This document shows positions 36,634-48,777 of a stretch of 64,000 bases of DNA, in pieces (the stretch's first letter is position 1; each line of letters opens with the position of its first letter). The stretch is from Lumbricus terrestris. Lineage: Eukaryota > Annelida > Clitellata > Crassiclitellata > Lumbricidae. The notes below the pieces were generated by a model. That model was not told the origin of the DNA. It ran no database searches and saw only the letters and a program-made list of their open reading frames with translations. Location: assembly GCA_949752735.1 (NCBI GenBank), contig OX457053.1, forward strand, positions 3,422,166 to 3,486,165, given 5' to 3'. Both the position numbers and the translations under genes were made by a program.

Positions 36634-39531
36634 ATGCACCACCACCAACACTACCACAGGGAGGCACGGGTGGCCGTATCCGAGCAGGACCACATCACGC
36701 GCTCGCGAAATTGCAACCGGTCTCGGCAGATCGAAAACGTTGAGCGAGCGACGCTGCTGCCTCCGAGGGTCTCATCGCCGGAGACCGCTTCCGCCACGGA
36801 CGCGGAAGAGCAGTCGTCCATCTCCCAAGACGATTCCGTCAGCAACTTCAGCCTGCGTGACTCCACGGTCTTGGCGCGCCAGGTCATTCTCAACCACAGC
36901 ATCGGTGAAACGAACCGGTCTTCCGTCTACCAGACCGGGTCGTCAACACCACCGAGCACCTACACGACATCGCTGCACATCCCTTCGACCGTCTCCCACC
37001 GCAAACTCTCGGGGATTCTCGAACTCAACCTTCCCGCGGCGAACCAGACGTCGAACATGTGCAGCGATGTATCTCCTGGTTCCCCGATGCCCGCTTCTTG
37101 TCCCACGTCCGCGCACAGCATCGCCCACCGGCCATCCCACTACGTGCAGAAGAACTCCAAGTTGGTGCTCAACGCCCCTCCTCCGTCGAATAGATTCCGG
37201 TACATGGCGCCATTGAACGCGTCCGCTTTCGGCGAGGCCGATGACGACGTGGAAACGCGGCGGATGGGGGACGCCAACTCCGCTTCCAACTCGGAAGCCG
37301 AGGAGGAATCGGTGCACCCGATCCGCTCTCCGGTCTGCTCTCCGCCGAGACGGGAAAACGTGGAGGCGAAGAGAGCGTTGTACGAAACCGGAGAGCACGG
37401 CGGTGGCGGTGGCAAGAAGGTGGAGTTCACGAAGATTCCGTTGCGGAACCAGTTCGTGGTTGACACGGCCAACATGCGCCGTCCGTCGCAGAGACTTTCC
37501 ACGAACGACTCTACCGTCGTCAGCAAAAGCGGATCGTTCAGCATTCCGGGAAGGACTCCGCACGTCACGCAGCTGCGTCCCTCCTGTCCGCGCACGCCCT
37601 CTCCGGGCGGCTTCGCTTCCCGGCGACCCGACCTTTCGCCGCGGAGTCTCGTGTCGACGACCAGCATGATTTCCCTGGACGGGAGACCGTCTCGAATTCC
37701 GCGTCCGATCCAGAGGAGTCCCAGACCGTCCCTTCCGCCACCGAGTGCAACGAATGCCGTCGTCCCCTACGAGATCCGCTACTCCGTCTTCAACGTCTTC
37801 ACCATCGTCATGACGTCGGGTTCTGACGACCGGGCCGACCGTCTGCTCGATATGTTGTCGTCGGCGACGGTCGCCAAGGAGACGGTGGTCGAGGCGCTGA
37901 GCAAGTGCGAGGTGGACATGCGACGGTCCTACGTGCATCCGATCATCCGGAAGATCCAGACGTACGATCCGGTGAAGATTTCGACGAAACGGAGCGAGGT
38001 CATATCCGCAGTGGTCGCGATAGAAGAACCCAAGGTCATGCGCACGCTCCCGAACGCCACACGGCGCGGAGCGGCGGAGAGGACGGACAAGCACATCATC
38101 ACGCTGACGGAATTCCGAGACGCGGTCCGGGTCTTAGAGCCGGTCGCGCCCACAAACAGACGACCCGTCCCCAAACCGGTCAACGTGGATAGAGTCACCA
38201 GCATCCAGCCGCCTGCGGATAGAGTCACCACCGGCGGATTGGGTACTTCGCAGAAGATCATAAGCATGATCCCTCCGGTGGTTCTCGCAAACGCGCACGT
38301 TAAGAAGCAGAAGCGATCCAAGTCAGTCCAATCGAAGGTCAAGCATTCCGTGAAGCCGTCGATCCGCCACGCCGTCCAGTGTTCCGTCCAACCGGTCTTC
38401 CAGTCGTCCGTCCATCCGGGAGTTCATTCCTCGCTGCCAGCCATGCTCCCGCATTCCGTCAAGCCGGTGGCGGTCAAGCCGGTGGCGGTCAAGCCCCTCG
38501 TCCATTCCGTGGCGCAGTCCCTCGTCCAGAACGTCGTTCTTCCCACGGTCCGACCCGGCCGGAAATCCAGTTCGCTGCTGTCGGAGATCGTTGAGGTCAG
38601 CTTCACAGACCTCGACAAGAAGGCGTTCCAACCGCGCCAGCTGACGGCAACGTCGAAAACAACGAAATCGAGAAACGTCGTGAAAGATTCCGGCCGTACG
38701 TGCAAACCGGCGATGCACTCCTCGAACGAGTCGTCGCGCGAGGGGATCCTTACGACGGCGAGTCGGAGCGCCCTCAAGGCAATCGTCAAGGCTATTCTCG
38801 CCAACACCGGAGTCCAGCTCCCGGAGCGGTCCGGAAATCGGAGAGACACCACCGACCGTACCACCGCGCATCGCCACACCCACGCGAAGACATCATCGTC
38901 CGCGCTGGTGCCTACCGTGCCGGCGTCGCAGAGAAAGAACTGGTCTCTGGACGAGGTGATCCGACCGGCGATGAGCAACGCCTCCTACGCGTCGAGGCAG
39001 TCCCGCAACCAGCCCGCCCACACCAGGGAGTCCTCATTCATGGGGGAGCGTACCCCGCTTGGGTCGTCGGTGACCCAGGTCTTCTGCAAGCATCGAAAGG
39101 ACCACCACAGCCAACACCACCACAACCATCACCACCACGACAACGAACCGCCATATCCGGCGGACGGCGACGAAAGCAGCATGTCGTGGTCGAAGGCCCT
39201 CTACGCGAAAACCCTCTACTTCAAAAACGATATGATGGATAACGAGCAGAAACAGAACAACGCCGCGAGCAACGCCGCGAGCAGCGTCCGAGCGCTCTCC
39301 AACGCAACCGACCCCAGCTCGGAGCGGTTCCGCAACGACCGAAGCTTTGGCCACGATCACTTCCGCAGCATTGGAATGATGTCCGAACGAGATCGACATT
39401 CCGACAACATGTCGTCCTCCAATTCCGTTTCGGCGAAAGTCGACGACGCCTTCTCTTCGCTCGAGCAGACCGTGAGCAGCTTTCTTCTTACCCAGTACCG
39501 TAGAATCCATCCAGCACCGGTCAAGAGCTAG
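36634..39531 (+). CDS. Intronless 965-residue Ser/Pro/Arg/His-rich protein of unknown function
   Basis: Unbroken 965-codon frame with strong G/C preference at third positions, in contrast to AT-rich flanks, so real coding is very likely. The ATG at 36634 (context cgaccATGc) follows a GC-rich leader starting about 36540. The protein starts MHHHQHYHRE. It has many Ser/Thr-Pro and Arg-Pro sites (RIPRPIQRSPRPSLPPP), a glycine run, a possible ordered segment at about residues 378-478 (YEIRYSVFNVFTIVM onward), VAVKPVAVKP repeats with many His/Val/Ser-Val pairs at about 565-640, a histidine cluster HHSQHHHNHHHHD at about 821-833, and a C-terminus SSLEQTVSSFLLTQYRR. No signal peptide or membrane segment. 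It is probably largely disordered; perhaps cytoskeletal or nuclear, but I do not recognise the family. An intron may lie in the 5' UTR. Confidence 0.85.
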   Translation: MHHHQHYHREARVAVSEQDHITRSRNCNRSRQIENVERATLLPPRVSSPETASATDAEEQSSISQDDSVSNFSLRDSTVLARQVILNHSIGETNRSSVYQTGSSTPPSTYTTSLHIPSTVSHRKLSGILELNLPAANQTSNMCSDVSPGSPMPASCPTSAHSIAHRPSHYVQKNSKLVLNAPPPSNRFRYMAPLNASAFGEADDDVETRRMGDANSASNSEAEEESVHPIRSPVCSPPRRENVEAKRALYETGEHGGGGGKKVEFTKIPLRNQFVVDTANMRRPSQRLSTNDSTVVSKSGSFSIPGRTPHVTQLRPSCPRTPSPGGFASRRPDLSPRSLVSTTSMISLDGRPSRIPRPIQRSPRPSLPPPSATNAVVPYEIRYSVFNVFTIVMTSGSDDRADRLLDMLSSATVAKETVVEALSKCEVDMRRSYVHPIIRKIQTYDPVKISTKRSEVISAVVAIEEPKVMRTLPNATRRGAAERTDKHIITLTEFRDAVRVLEPVAPTNRRPVPKPVNVDRVTSIQPPADRVTTGGLGTSQKIISMIPPVVLANAHVKKQKRSKSVQSKVKHSVKPSIRHAVQCSVQPVFQSSVHPGVHSSLPAMLPHSVKPVAVKPVAVKPLVHSVAQSLVQNVVLPTVRPGRKSSSLLSEIVEVSFTDLDKKAFQPRQLTATSKTTKSRNVVKDSGRTCKPAMHSSNESSREGILTTASRSALKAIVKAILANTGVQLPERSGNRRDTTDRTTAHRHTHAKTSSSALVPTVPASQRKNWSLDEVIRPAMSNASYASRQSRNQPAHTRESSFMGERTPLGSSVTQVFCKHRKDHHSQHHHNHHHHDNEPPYPADGDESSMSWSKALYAKTLYFKNDMMDNEQKQNNAASNAASSVRALSNATDPSSERFRNDRSFGHDHFRSIGMMSERDRHSDNMSSSNSVSAKVDDAFSSLEQTVSSFLLTQYRRIHPAPVKS

Positions 39532-40075
39532 ACGAGCACCACATGCTCACCGAAGACGATTTTTAAAAAAAATACCAAGACACTAAGCACTACCACTTAG
39601 GTTTTTGTGTCAGACAAGCATTGGCATGTACATATCAGCTCTCATTTTAAGCATTTTAAGATATAACTTCTCATTATCATAATTAAATTGGTTCTCATTA
39701 ACACATTTAAAAGTACTTGTCACGATCATATTTAAATATGTTCTCATTGACATCATTTAAATTATTTGCCATAAGTATATTTAACTAAAATGTTCTCATT
39801 AATGTTTAAATTAGTTCCCATCAGCATTCTTATGAACATATTTGAATAAGTACTCTAACATATTCAAATAATTTCTCATCAACATATTCAAATATATTAT
39901 TCTCATTAACTTAATCTAAATAAGTTCTCATTAGCATATATTTAAATTAAGTTCTCATTAACATATCAGTCCTCATTAGCATATTTATATATTTGCTCTC
40001 ATTACCATATGTAAATTAGTTCTCATTAGCATGTTTAAATCATCACCAGGACATCCTAGAGCAGCTGTAAATACA
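39532..40075 (+). repeat. About 21-bp tandem repeat in the likely 3' UTR of the intronless gene
   Basis: About 15 degenerate units around tctcattaacatatttaaat begin 100 bp after the stop codon. Confidence 0.8.
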
Positions 40076-40681
40076 TGGGCTGTTTACACTTAAGATCAAT
40101 GACCTTACGTGACCTCAACAACAGATATTGCTGAATCTCTTGAAGCAGACTTATTTGTCTCTAAAAACTCTATAAAAATCTCCCGCAAACTGAAATACAA
40201 GCGGCCTTCAAACGGCCGTTGCTAGGCTAAGCTAATCTCAGCAATCTTTTATAAGAAAATTCAGATGCCTAAGTTAACCATTAGCAATTAAATGATTAAA
40301 ACACGAGTAACTCTTGGCTTTTTTTATCCGATCATTTTGAGTCGGATTCTTGTTCTTGTATACATAATTGTAACAATTAGTTTTTCTATACCCAGCCTTG
40401 CCTTAAGAGAGTGTAATGTAATTCCTTCTTGATTGTATCAGTGTTAGTCACCTATAATGTGCAGTCCATGGTGTGGCATATTACCTTCAGGCAGAAGCCT
40501 CATGCAAGACAAGCTGTATTGGTTCGAGTTGCTAAATTGTTGTTAATGTGGTAAGAGAATGACCAAGCAATAGAGATTGAACAGAATACCTCGACCAAAC
40601 AAAGTGGTTTTCAAGCGATGCGATCATTGAAGTAAAGAAAGATGAAGGAGCAGATGTTGTCAGATCATCCTAATCGTAAAT

Positions 40682-40905
40682 TTTTATAGCACCACTGCTA
40701 CGTTAAACTCCTCAGAGGTGCTCCAGACACGACAACACCAAACCACAATCAAAGGGAATGTTTTTCAAACGCTTGCAGAAAAGGGACAAAGAAAAACCAA
40801 GAAGTTCCTTTATTATGGAGATTGCTGGGTAAGTTATTCCAGAAAGATGAACCCACCACAACAAAGTTTTTATGCAGCACCCGGGGGACGGGGAAGTGTG
40901 AGCCA
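40682..40905 (-). repeat. Retroelement 3' fragment, family G (minus)
   Basis: Plus strand gcaccactgctacg, ctcagaggtgctccagac, caaaccacaatcaaagggaa and caaagtttttatgcagcacc are the reverse complement of the 18420 copy. Confidence 0.75.
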
Positions 40906-41604
40906 TAGGGATAACCAAACCAGGTCGCCTTGCATGGTAGAGCGAAAGAAACCTTTATTTCAGATTATTTTCAATGTACTGTTTATGGCAGAGTTTCTTT
41001 GCTTGCACTGTGACATTAGTTTTGTACTGACAGACGGAAGAACCAGTAAAGATAGATGTTATGTAAATGATTGAGCATCTTGTAACTTGAGGGTAAGGTT
41101 TGGCTATGTAACGCGACCTTGAGCAAGTCCTTTACTTAAAGCAGCTTTACTAAGACCGCCTACGCAGCATTCGCTGTGAAAATATAACGTCCATCTCAAA
41201 GAAAAAATTTGAAAACCCATTGTTTACAATTTAAGACGAGTACACATAATTAGTAATTCTTTAGAGCTTACAAAAAATTGCGCAAAGTCGCATTGCATCG
41301 TAATTGATCGATTGTCCAAAACACGTTGATCGCATGGCAAAAGAAAAATGCTAGCTGACGAAACACACTGCAAAAAAATACTGTCCGGCTTCACACCCGT
41401 AACTACAAAACACAAACGCTACAGACATCTTGTTAAGTTGCCTGCAAAGCATCTACTAATACCAGGCTACATGCGCTTTGTCTAGTGAGAATAATGTTTC
41501 TGAGAAGCATATACAGTATACACTAATAATTAATTTATCTGCAATCACAACACTTGCTGATGTAGGAGCCGTCCCCCAAAAGCCGACCCCAGAATAAAAG
41601 AAGT

Positions 41605-41835
41605 GTTAGCACCCTCATTTTCTTGGCCTCTGCATATGAGGAGGTCGGGTGGCCAGTCCTCTCCCTCACCGTCTCATCTTCCCATGGACAGTGTACAGTC
41701 AATGTACTCATTAGGGTTCAGCAGGGCAGGGCCACAGATGGAGCAGAGATCTCACGTAACAGATTACTGCCCTGGTCTGGATCCGAACCCCCAGCAGTCA
41801 GTCCTGCAACCTACCCACCCATCCATTATGCACCT
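41605..41835 (-). repeat. tRNA-derived SINE-like repeat, family E, copy 2
   Basis: Partner of 2140-2450: ttttcttggcctctgcatat, gaggaggtcgggtggcc, ctctccctcaccgtctcatc and gacagtgtacagtcaatgta. Confidence 0.65.
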
Positions 41836-42225
41836 CGTTAATGGAACCGTCCAAGAAAGCAGTAACTTTGAACTACAGCAAAACAGTCCGTGCTATAACA
41901 ATGAGACTGTTGTTTCATCATAGCACGCTCCATTGTGACATGCTTCATTGTGGCATGCACCCTGAACAATAAGATTTAGTTCACTGCAATGTCACTTCGT
42001 TGTAAATCTCTCTCGTAATGTCCCTTTGACAGTTTACAGACGTTACCGTTTATGTGTGCTTGACAGACACAGTTACTGTTTCAAGCGTAAATTGTAATTC
42101 TTCGTAATCACGATCACAGATTTACACAGCATCTCTTCCAGAGATTTGTCAGGCTCCAGTAAATCTCCTTTAAGCATCATTATACACTTTTATGAATTGC
42201 CTTTGTCTAATGATCTTGTAAAACA

Positions 42226-42375
42226 ATGGTGCTGAGCAATTGTGAGCAAAGTACTTGCTCAAGTTAAAGTACTTGCTCAAGGTCCCTACGCAATGACCGC
42301 GTTAGGGAAAGAGTATACATCAAACCCCGTACTCATGGCCAGCACTCAAATCATCGGCTAATAATCTATGATTAT
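42226..42375 (-). repeat. tRNA-derived SINE, family B
   Basis: ggtgctgagcaattgtgagc, then a duplicated aagtacttgctcaag, gtccctacgcaatgaccgc and tcaaaccccgtactc. Confidence 0.65.
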
Positions 42376-42974
42376 CCGGCTAAATATAATCACTGTTTAA
42401 TTTTAATCGCCATTACAGTACAAATCAATTTTCTCAACATACATGCAATGCAATGTTCCCTCCTTTAATGTTCAACGCTTTCTTGCAGGAACAAGACATA
42501 TGCTGAAGCGAGTTTGGTCACATACAACCCAGATTTAAAAACTGCACCATAAGTCCATAACCTTGCCAGAAGTCGGTATGACACGTTACAGCAAACTGTG
42601 TAAAATCAATGACTGAAAAATGAACACAACCACTTGAGTCTTCACGTAATCCAGCTTTTACACAGCACCATTAAATTTTATGACTTTCATAAAGGTTCCC
42701 AATAATTTCTCAGAGATAAATGAACACATTGTTATCCGGCTGGTTTGAGCTTTCATCAGATTCACGATACATTTGAAATGTGAGCAAAGAACTAAAATTT
42801 TAATGCTGAGCACGGCTCTACTGCCGTTTAAGAGAAGAGATTCATTCGAAAAATGCAGACAAAAGGTAGTCTAGTACAAGCCTGTAGTCCATGTATCACA
42901 CATTTTTATACCAGCCTGTATCAACTGCTTCTTTGCATAAAGATTCTGAGCACAGCAAAATAAACTTGTAAAAA

Positions 42975-43260
42975 GATTCATGTTAACATAAATTCACGTA
43001 AACATAAATTCACAAAAGCATAAATTCACGCAGCCAAAAATTTGCATTAACATAGCTTCACATAAACATGAATTCATGTAAAGATAAATTCGCACAAACA
43101 TGAATTCATGTAAACATAAATTCACATAAACATGAATTCATGTAAACATAAATTCGCATAAACACGAATTCATGTAAACATAAATTCATGTAAACATAAA
43201 TTCGTGTAAATATATATTCATGTAAACACACTCACAAGTAAACACATTTACTTGTGGAAA
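42975..43260 (+). repeat. About 15-bp repeat cataaattcacgtaaa
   Basis: About 18 units alternating cataaattca and catgaattcatgtaaa; the gaattc words give local palindromes. Confidence 0.88.
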
Positions 43261-43734
43261 CCTGTATTTGCGCAAAAATGTTTTCAGATAAACTTTTATT
43301 TATGCAAACATTTGTGTAAACACTTTCGTTCTTTCCTTCTTTTACAAGAAAAAGCAAACACTTTGCCCCTGAAACCATATCCCCACCTACAGGCAAGGGA
43401 AGGAGGAAATGCAAAAATAAAAATGGGAAGAGTGGCACAGGGTTACTAAAGTCTGGGAGGTTAAGGCCATCCCTTGCAACATTTCATTGTCTACAGCACT
43501 TAGTAGATATCTAAAGTACGACATTGAACAAAAACGGATTGAACAAGTACAAAAAAGTAATCAAACAAGCACAGTTAAGTTTTCCAAGCACAAAATCATT
43601 CAAAAATCCAAAGAGAAAAATTAAATCAATAGAAAACTGCATAATAGAACAATGCAAAAATGACAAAAAAGTAGGAACATAAAAAAAAGCATTGACTCAA
43701 AGCATTCAAGATGATACACGATACTTTCTCATTC

Positions 43735-44170
43735 AGTAATACATATTCCATTGCATTCAATACATATTCTACTCTATTCGATATGCATTTTATTTGATAC
43801 AATATGCATTCTATTCTATTCAATGTGCATTATATTCAATTCACATTCAATTCAATACATATTTAGTTCTATTCTATATTCTATTGAATGCACAAATTCA
43901 ATTCAATATGAAATCTATTTTATTCAATACATATTCCAATCTATTCGATATGCATTCTATTCCATTCAATGTGCATTATATTCAATTCATATTCAATTCA
44001 ATACATATATTCAATTCAATATGTATTCTATTTCATTCAATACATATTCCATTCTATTCAATACAGAATTCCATGCTATTGAGCTCATATTCTATTGTAT
44101 TCAATACATGTTCTATTCAATATGTATTCTATTAAATCCAATAAGTATTCTATCCAATACATACTCTATT
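43735..44170 (+). repeat. attcaatacatattctattc minisatellite
   Basis: More than 20 degenerate units of 19-20 bp, open in two frames because stops are rare in the unit. Confidence 0.88.
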
Positions 44171-44877
44171 TATCAGGTACATCTTAATCCACAAATAAAT
44201 ACTAGGCCTGAATATATTGCACGAGAATTGGACAATGATATTATATAAATATTCAGTGACAAACTTGATATAACAAAGAACACCATATAATATTCATTGG
44301 ATCGCATGAGTAAGGGTTTGAAACCTACAACCAATTCAATTGATATCATGATTCTCTAATTAAATAGACACATTTCTTTAATTGCATATATATGCTCCAT
44401 GATATCATATATCTGGTAAAAACAGTCGGTGAATAGCAAGCAAATAAGAAACATTTCATGCAGCGAAAACGAAAGTAAAGACCACAAGATCAACGAAAAG
44501 AATATCAAAAAGATGCATTTGATCACGTAATACAAATTCTAATGTCTTGGTAAATTTATATAGCACCAATCAAACAAATCGACAACAATCAGAAACTTCT
44601 GGAAAACATAAATGGAGAACAGAGAGCCATGCGGGACCAGGTGGAAGTGATCTGAATGGTAGTACCTCTATGGTAAGAATGTCTTTCCAAGTTTGATCAA
44701 TTACAACCTGTTTTGTTGGCAAAAAACATCTATTCCTTAAGTTCCTAATTGCTAACTGCTTCGGTGGAAGGCGAAAGTGTTCCACTCAAAAGCCGTCTCC
44801 AGCGTGATACTGAAGCCCTGACTCTTTCAGATCGAAACAAGCTTGACATTAGTACCGTCATATTATTATCAAGGAGT

Positions 44878-45095
44878 TTACATAGTGCCCCTTCAAGGTA
44901 AATTACTCAGAAGCACTCCCAATCCAACCACAGCTAAATGAGAAATTTTAAGTTTGAAAGGAACATAGTGGTGTGAACTCTCAGCACCAGACGGAGTGCA
45001 ACAGGAAGCTCATTCCAGGTTCCATGGCCAGTCAACGAGAAAGAACGCCGCTGCATTATAGCAGTATGTGAATGAGGGACCATGAGTATAAGAAC
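44878..45095 (-). repeat. LINE 3' fragment, family A (minus)
   Basis: Plus strand tagtgccccttcaagg, actcagaagcactcccaatc and gctcattccaggttcc, then gaatgagggaccatgag, are the reverse complement of the RT C-terminal remnant and tail. Confidence 0.72.
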
Positions 45096-46034
45096 AGTAC
45101 TTCAGAACACACTAGTCAACAGCCGCATAAATTACTTAATACTGTACGTGGCAAGTTCTCAACATCGTAAAAATCAACAGATAAAAATTACTTGAGTTGC
45201 AAAAAAATCTTGAAAGCAGTTAAAGCAAACTCACGACAATTAATGCCAATGCCCTGTCACACATAAAAAATTTCGGTAACAAATCACCACCTGAAAGCTT
45301 ACATTAGTTGCCCAAGACGTGAAATTAAGTCTCCAGCATTAAACAAATGTGAGATTTATTCTCTTATGCCCTTCACTTCACAACATTTCAACCCCAAACC
45401 TCCCAAGCACATCAAACGCTTTACATTACAATATAAACCCTTTACCAACTGAGAGTTTAGGATTCCCAATACCATTTCTTACACTTTTGTCGGTAAAGGG
45501 TACAACTCTACCACGTCAAACACTAGTCAAAGAACTATTAATTCCACACCTCCGATTTGCATTTCGGTGTAACCCTGCACGCATAAAAAATATCTGCAAT
45601 AATAATAATAATATTATTATTATTCATGCAGTGACGAACACTACTTGCAGGCCTACATACTGAAAAACTGCATCACAGCAATTCCTTATAGTTCTGTAAC
45701 TAGATATTTACACAGCACCTCTCCGTCACAGACACTTCCCAATTTAATCGAAATACCAAACACGATGGGCTAGAAGCACTTATGGAGCAGACGTAAAGAA
45801 ACACACGCCACACAGTTGCCGGTAAAAACCCATTCAAGAAATTTTAAATGGCTGCCAAGACTTCTGCGCGATAAACCCAGAGATGTCTTCAAAGAGACGC
45901 AGATACACAAAGGCCCGCTAAAGTTTGAAAGGAAGTTACATCGTTAGATTACAATCAGATGTGATAAGACTAGAAAGGAATTGAGGACCCACTTAATCAG
46001 TATATAATCAATGCTTGGCTTCATAACACACACA

Positions 46035-46105
46035 CACATACAATCCCACTTCCATAATTCCACTTCCATAATCCCACTTCCATAATCCCACTTCCACAGT
46101 GCCAT
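46035..46105 (+). repeat. 14-bp repeat aatcccacttccat downstream of Ral
   Basis: Five units about 55 bp beyond the Ral stop codon, so likely in its 3' UTR. Confidence 0.88.
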
Positions 46106-46158
46106 TTCCAGTGACCAATGAACTGATGATCGTGTTGCGAGTTGCCGTGGAAACCCTT

Positions 46159-46269
46159 CTACTGGAAAACACAGCAGTGTCTGCTCTCGACCGTCCGCTT
46201 CTTGTCGCCGCCGTCTTTCTCGACGACGACTTTTCGAGAACAGATTTCGCGCGTCAGATCAAAGAAAAC
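46159..46269 (-). CDS. RALA: Ral exon 4: hypervariable tail and CAAX box CVFQ
   Basis: Joined by GTTCGTAG|GTTTTC to the frame after NVDK. It gives [13 protein letters not shown], then a charged stretch [17 protein letters not shown], then HCCVFQ and TAG. The polybasic lysine run usual in this region of Ral is weaker here. The terminal residue is Gln rather than the Leu that directs geranylgeranylation in vertebrate Ral. Confidence 0.9.
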   Translation of the reverse strand, partial: VFFDLTREICSRKVVVEKDGGDKKRTVESRHCCVFQ

Positions 46270-48773
46270 CTACGAACGAGAGAGAAATTCATGACGCATC
46301 TGTCGCAAGTTGGTTGCAATCATCACAATTACAACTATTGTCACTAATGAATTTTAAAACAATTACAACTGTTAATTATTATTCATTTTATAACATTTAT
46401 AACTGCTATTAGTGTTAAATTTTATAATAATAAAAATTATTGTTACCATTCAATTTTATAACTCCTATTATAATTACGTCTAATAGCAATTACAATTTTT
46501 ATTATCATCAATTTTTTTTACAATTATAATCATTATTGGAATTCAATTTTATAACCGCCATAATCGTTAAATTTCCTAACAATTATGACTATTATTATCA
46601 TTAAATTTTATAGCATTAAATAATTATTTAAATTTACAACAGTTAAAATCACTGAATTTAATAAGCACTGTTATCTAGTCAATAATGAACAGCATTGAGA
46701 AATTGCAAGTGAGGGAATTGCCCAAGATTCCAAAATAATAGCCATCTCAGTGGAGGAGGCTAATACTAATAACAATAATAAAAATAGGAAAAAATAACAG
46801 AATGCCATACAACATAGCAAACTCTTGTTGTACAAAGAAAACAGTAATTAACTCTGCGGCTACATCTTGATGGTTTCTCAATGTTTACGTAAAGGTAAAG
46901 GTTTTGCCCATACTCGCTTGCGAGCGTTGGGCCCGGTGCTGATCCCCGGTGTTAAGCCATCAGCCCTTAGGTGGCAATTGCCATACATCGGCGGTAGGTG
47001 GCCAGGTCTTGCCGCCGAACCCAAGGTTACCTGCGCAGTGACACTGCTACTCATTTTCACACTCCCATCTGGCGAGTGGCGGCTGAGTCAACCTTAAGGG
47101 GCCGCCGGGATTAGATCCCGGTTCCTTCTGTTCTTCGTGCCAGCGTGTTACCAATCAGCCACCGCACCGCCCCATGTTTACGTAACGTCGACCAATTAAA
47201 TCAAATTTAATCGAATATAATCAAATTAAATCGAATTTAATCGGTCCGTTGCGATTAAATTTTGGAGATTAATCAATTGAATTATTTTGACGAGACCAAA
47301 TTCGATTTTATCAAAATAAACATTCTGCAATATGACGTCGCTGTCACCTTATCCACATTCGCCCGTGTTTTCGCAGATGTTTCGATATATGGCACCTTCC
47401 ATTGCTCGGCACGGCGCTGTGCTTCCTGCACCGACACCTGGCGCTTGTCGTCAAGATCAGTCTTGTTTCCAACGAGAAGAAAAGGAATATTTTCGTCTCC
47501 TTTCACCCGGAGTATTTGTTCTCTGGTGAAAATAACAGGTGGACAATAAAGATATTTTAATATGTGTTGCACAAAAGATGATACTTCCATAAAAATAATT
47601 AGAGATAATTTCTTTAAAAAATACCTATCGAAATCTAGGATAACAAAGAGGAGTTGATAGCAACGCTCGAGAGAGAAAATTATAGAAAATTCCTAAACAA
47701 AATATAACAACCTGAACAACCAGAATATAAGCACTGTTTGAAGAACTGTGTTCTTAAAAAACACATTAGGGACAAGGGACAAACCATTTAGGAACATTCA
47801 AACAATTCCCTGAAAAAATTACAATCCCAAAACAATCTACAAGATGGGCTTGACAACAAATGGGCTAAATCTTGAGGTGCTTAAAAATATTCTTGGACAG
47901 CACATCAGTGATCAACAACCTCAGGGACTTTTACACCATCTCCTGAAAATTACTACCTAAAGCGTTCCAGGGGGTGGGTTAGACAACACATATGGGCAGA
48001 CCCCATATCTGGATAGATAATCGTCTACCTGAATTCTGAGGTAGCCTGGAAAGACTCGGCTTCGGTGATGGAGAAGATGCAGAGAAATCCTTCTCCGCTG
48101 CGAAAGTAGTTGTCCCGAATGGCGGCGTACTCTTCCTGCCCGGCCGTGTCGAGAATATCAATCTGAACCTCTTCACCATCGAGTACAACTTTCTTGCGAT
48201 AGGAATCGGCCTTCGTTGGTTCGTAATCCTCCACAAACTGTGAAACAAGGTTAAGAATTTATTTCCGAATTTTAGGAGGTCCTTTACACGTGTGTAAGTA
48301 AATATTACCATTATCTTTAGTGAAAGTATATATGCAAATGTGTGCTGTTAAACTTTAACATGTGAGCAAATATTCTACATTTACATTTAATCATAATGTG
48401 TAAATATAAATTATGTTTATCTTTAGCATGAATGCAAATCTGCAACTTTTACGCCTTTAGAAATGTGCAAGCGCAAATATCTTACCATCAAGAAGTGCAC
48501 AAGTAGTGCAATATTTACCTCTAACCATGTGTGCAAGTATCACCTTCTTCTCTAGTAAAAGCATGTAAGTATGTGTGTTAGGTTCACCTAAGTTTACAAG
48601 CCACACAACCTTGTTAACTTTTAAGAGGTCCTTACCTAAAGGGAATTAATTTGCAGAATACTCACCTCATCGTACATGAACTGCAACGTCAAGGCAGACT
48701 TCCCAACACCTCCACTTCCAACCATTATCACCTTGTGAACAGCAGCCGGCTGCGAGCTTCTTGTCTTCGACAT
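46159..48773 (-). CDS. RALA: Ral small GTPase, four coding exons
   Basis: Exons 48666-48773, 48029-48237, 47348-47522 and 46159-46269 sum to 603 nt (200 residues plus stop) with matching phases and GT-AG introns. [15 protein letters not shown] starts the protein. The P loop is GSGGVGKS (19-26), the Ral-specific effector loop [10 protein letters not shown] (41-50), then DTAGQE (66-71), NKTD (125-128) and ETSAK (153-157). All nucleotide-binding motifs are intact, and Gly and Gln at the usual positions predict normal GTP hydrolysis. Ral proteins act at the plasma membrane and engage the exocyst and RALBP1. The C-terminus ends SRHCCVFQ. An acceptor (TTTTCAG|GAGA) 4 nt before the ATG shows that a non-coding 5' exon lies upstream. 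A RALA/RALB split is vertebrate-specific, so the symbol is nominal. Confidence 0.95.
46870..47180 (-). repeat. tRNA-derived SINE-like repeat, family D, in Ral intron 3
   Basis: On the minus strand cggtggctgattggtaac resembles an A box and cgggatctaatcccgg an imperfect B box, with a GC-rich body containing ggtgttaagccatcagccc on the plus strand. Single copy in the window. Confidence 0.5.
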
Positions 48774-48777
48774 TCTC

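Larger units (their letters stand above)
40076..46158. other. Intergenic stretch, no gene seen
   Basis: AT-rich DNA between the intronless gene and the 3' end of Ral. It holds retroelement tails (40682-40905, 44878-45095), two SINE copies (41605-41835, 42226-42375) and tandem repeats (42975-43260, 43735-44170, 46035-46105). No coding frame has support. Confidence 0.6.

Noticed and set aside
36943..38094. 383-codon minus-strand frame antisense to the intronless gene, with other long antisense frames up to 39510
   Set aside because: Open only because the plus-strand gene is GC-rich with few antisense stops; Arg-rich translation typical of a shadow frame.
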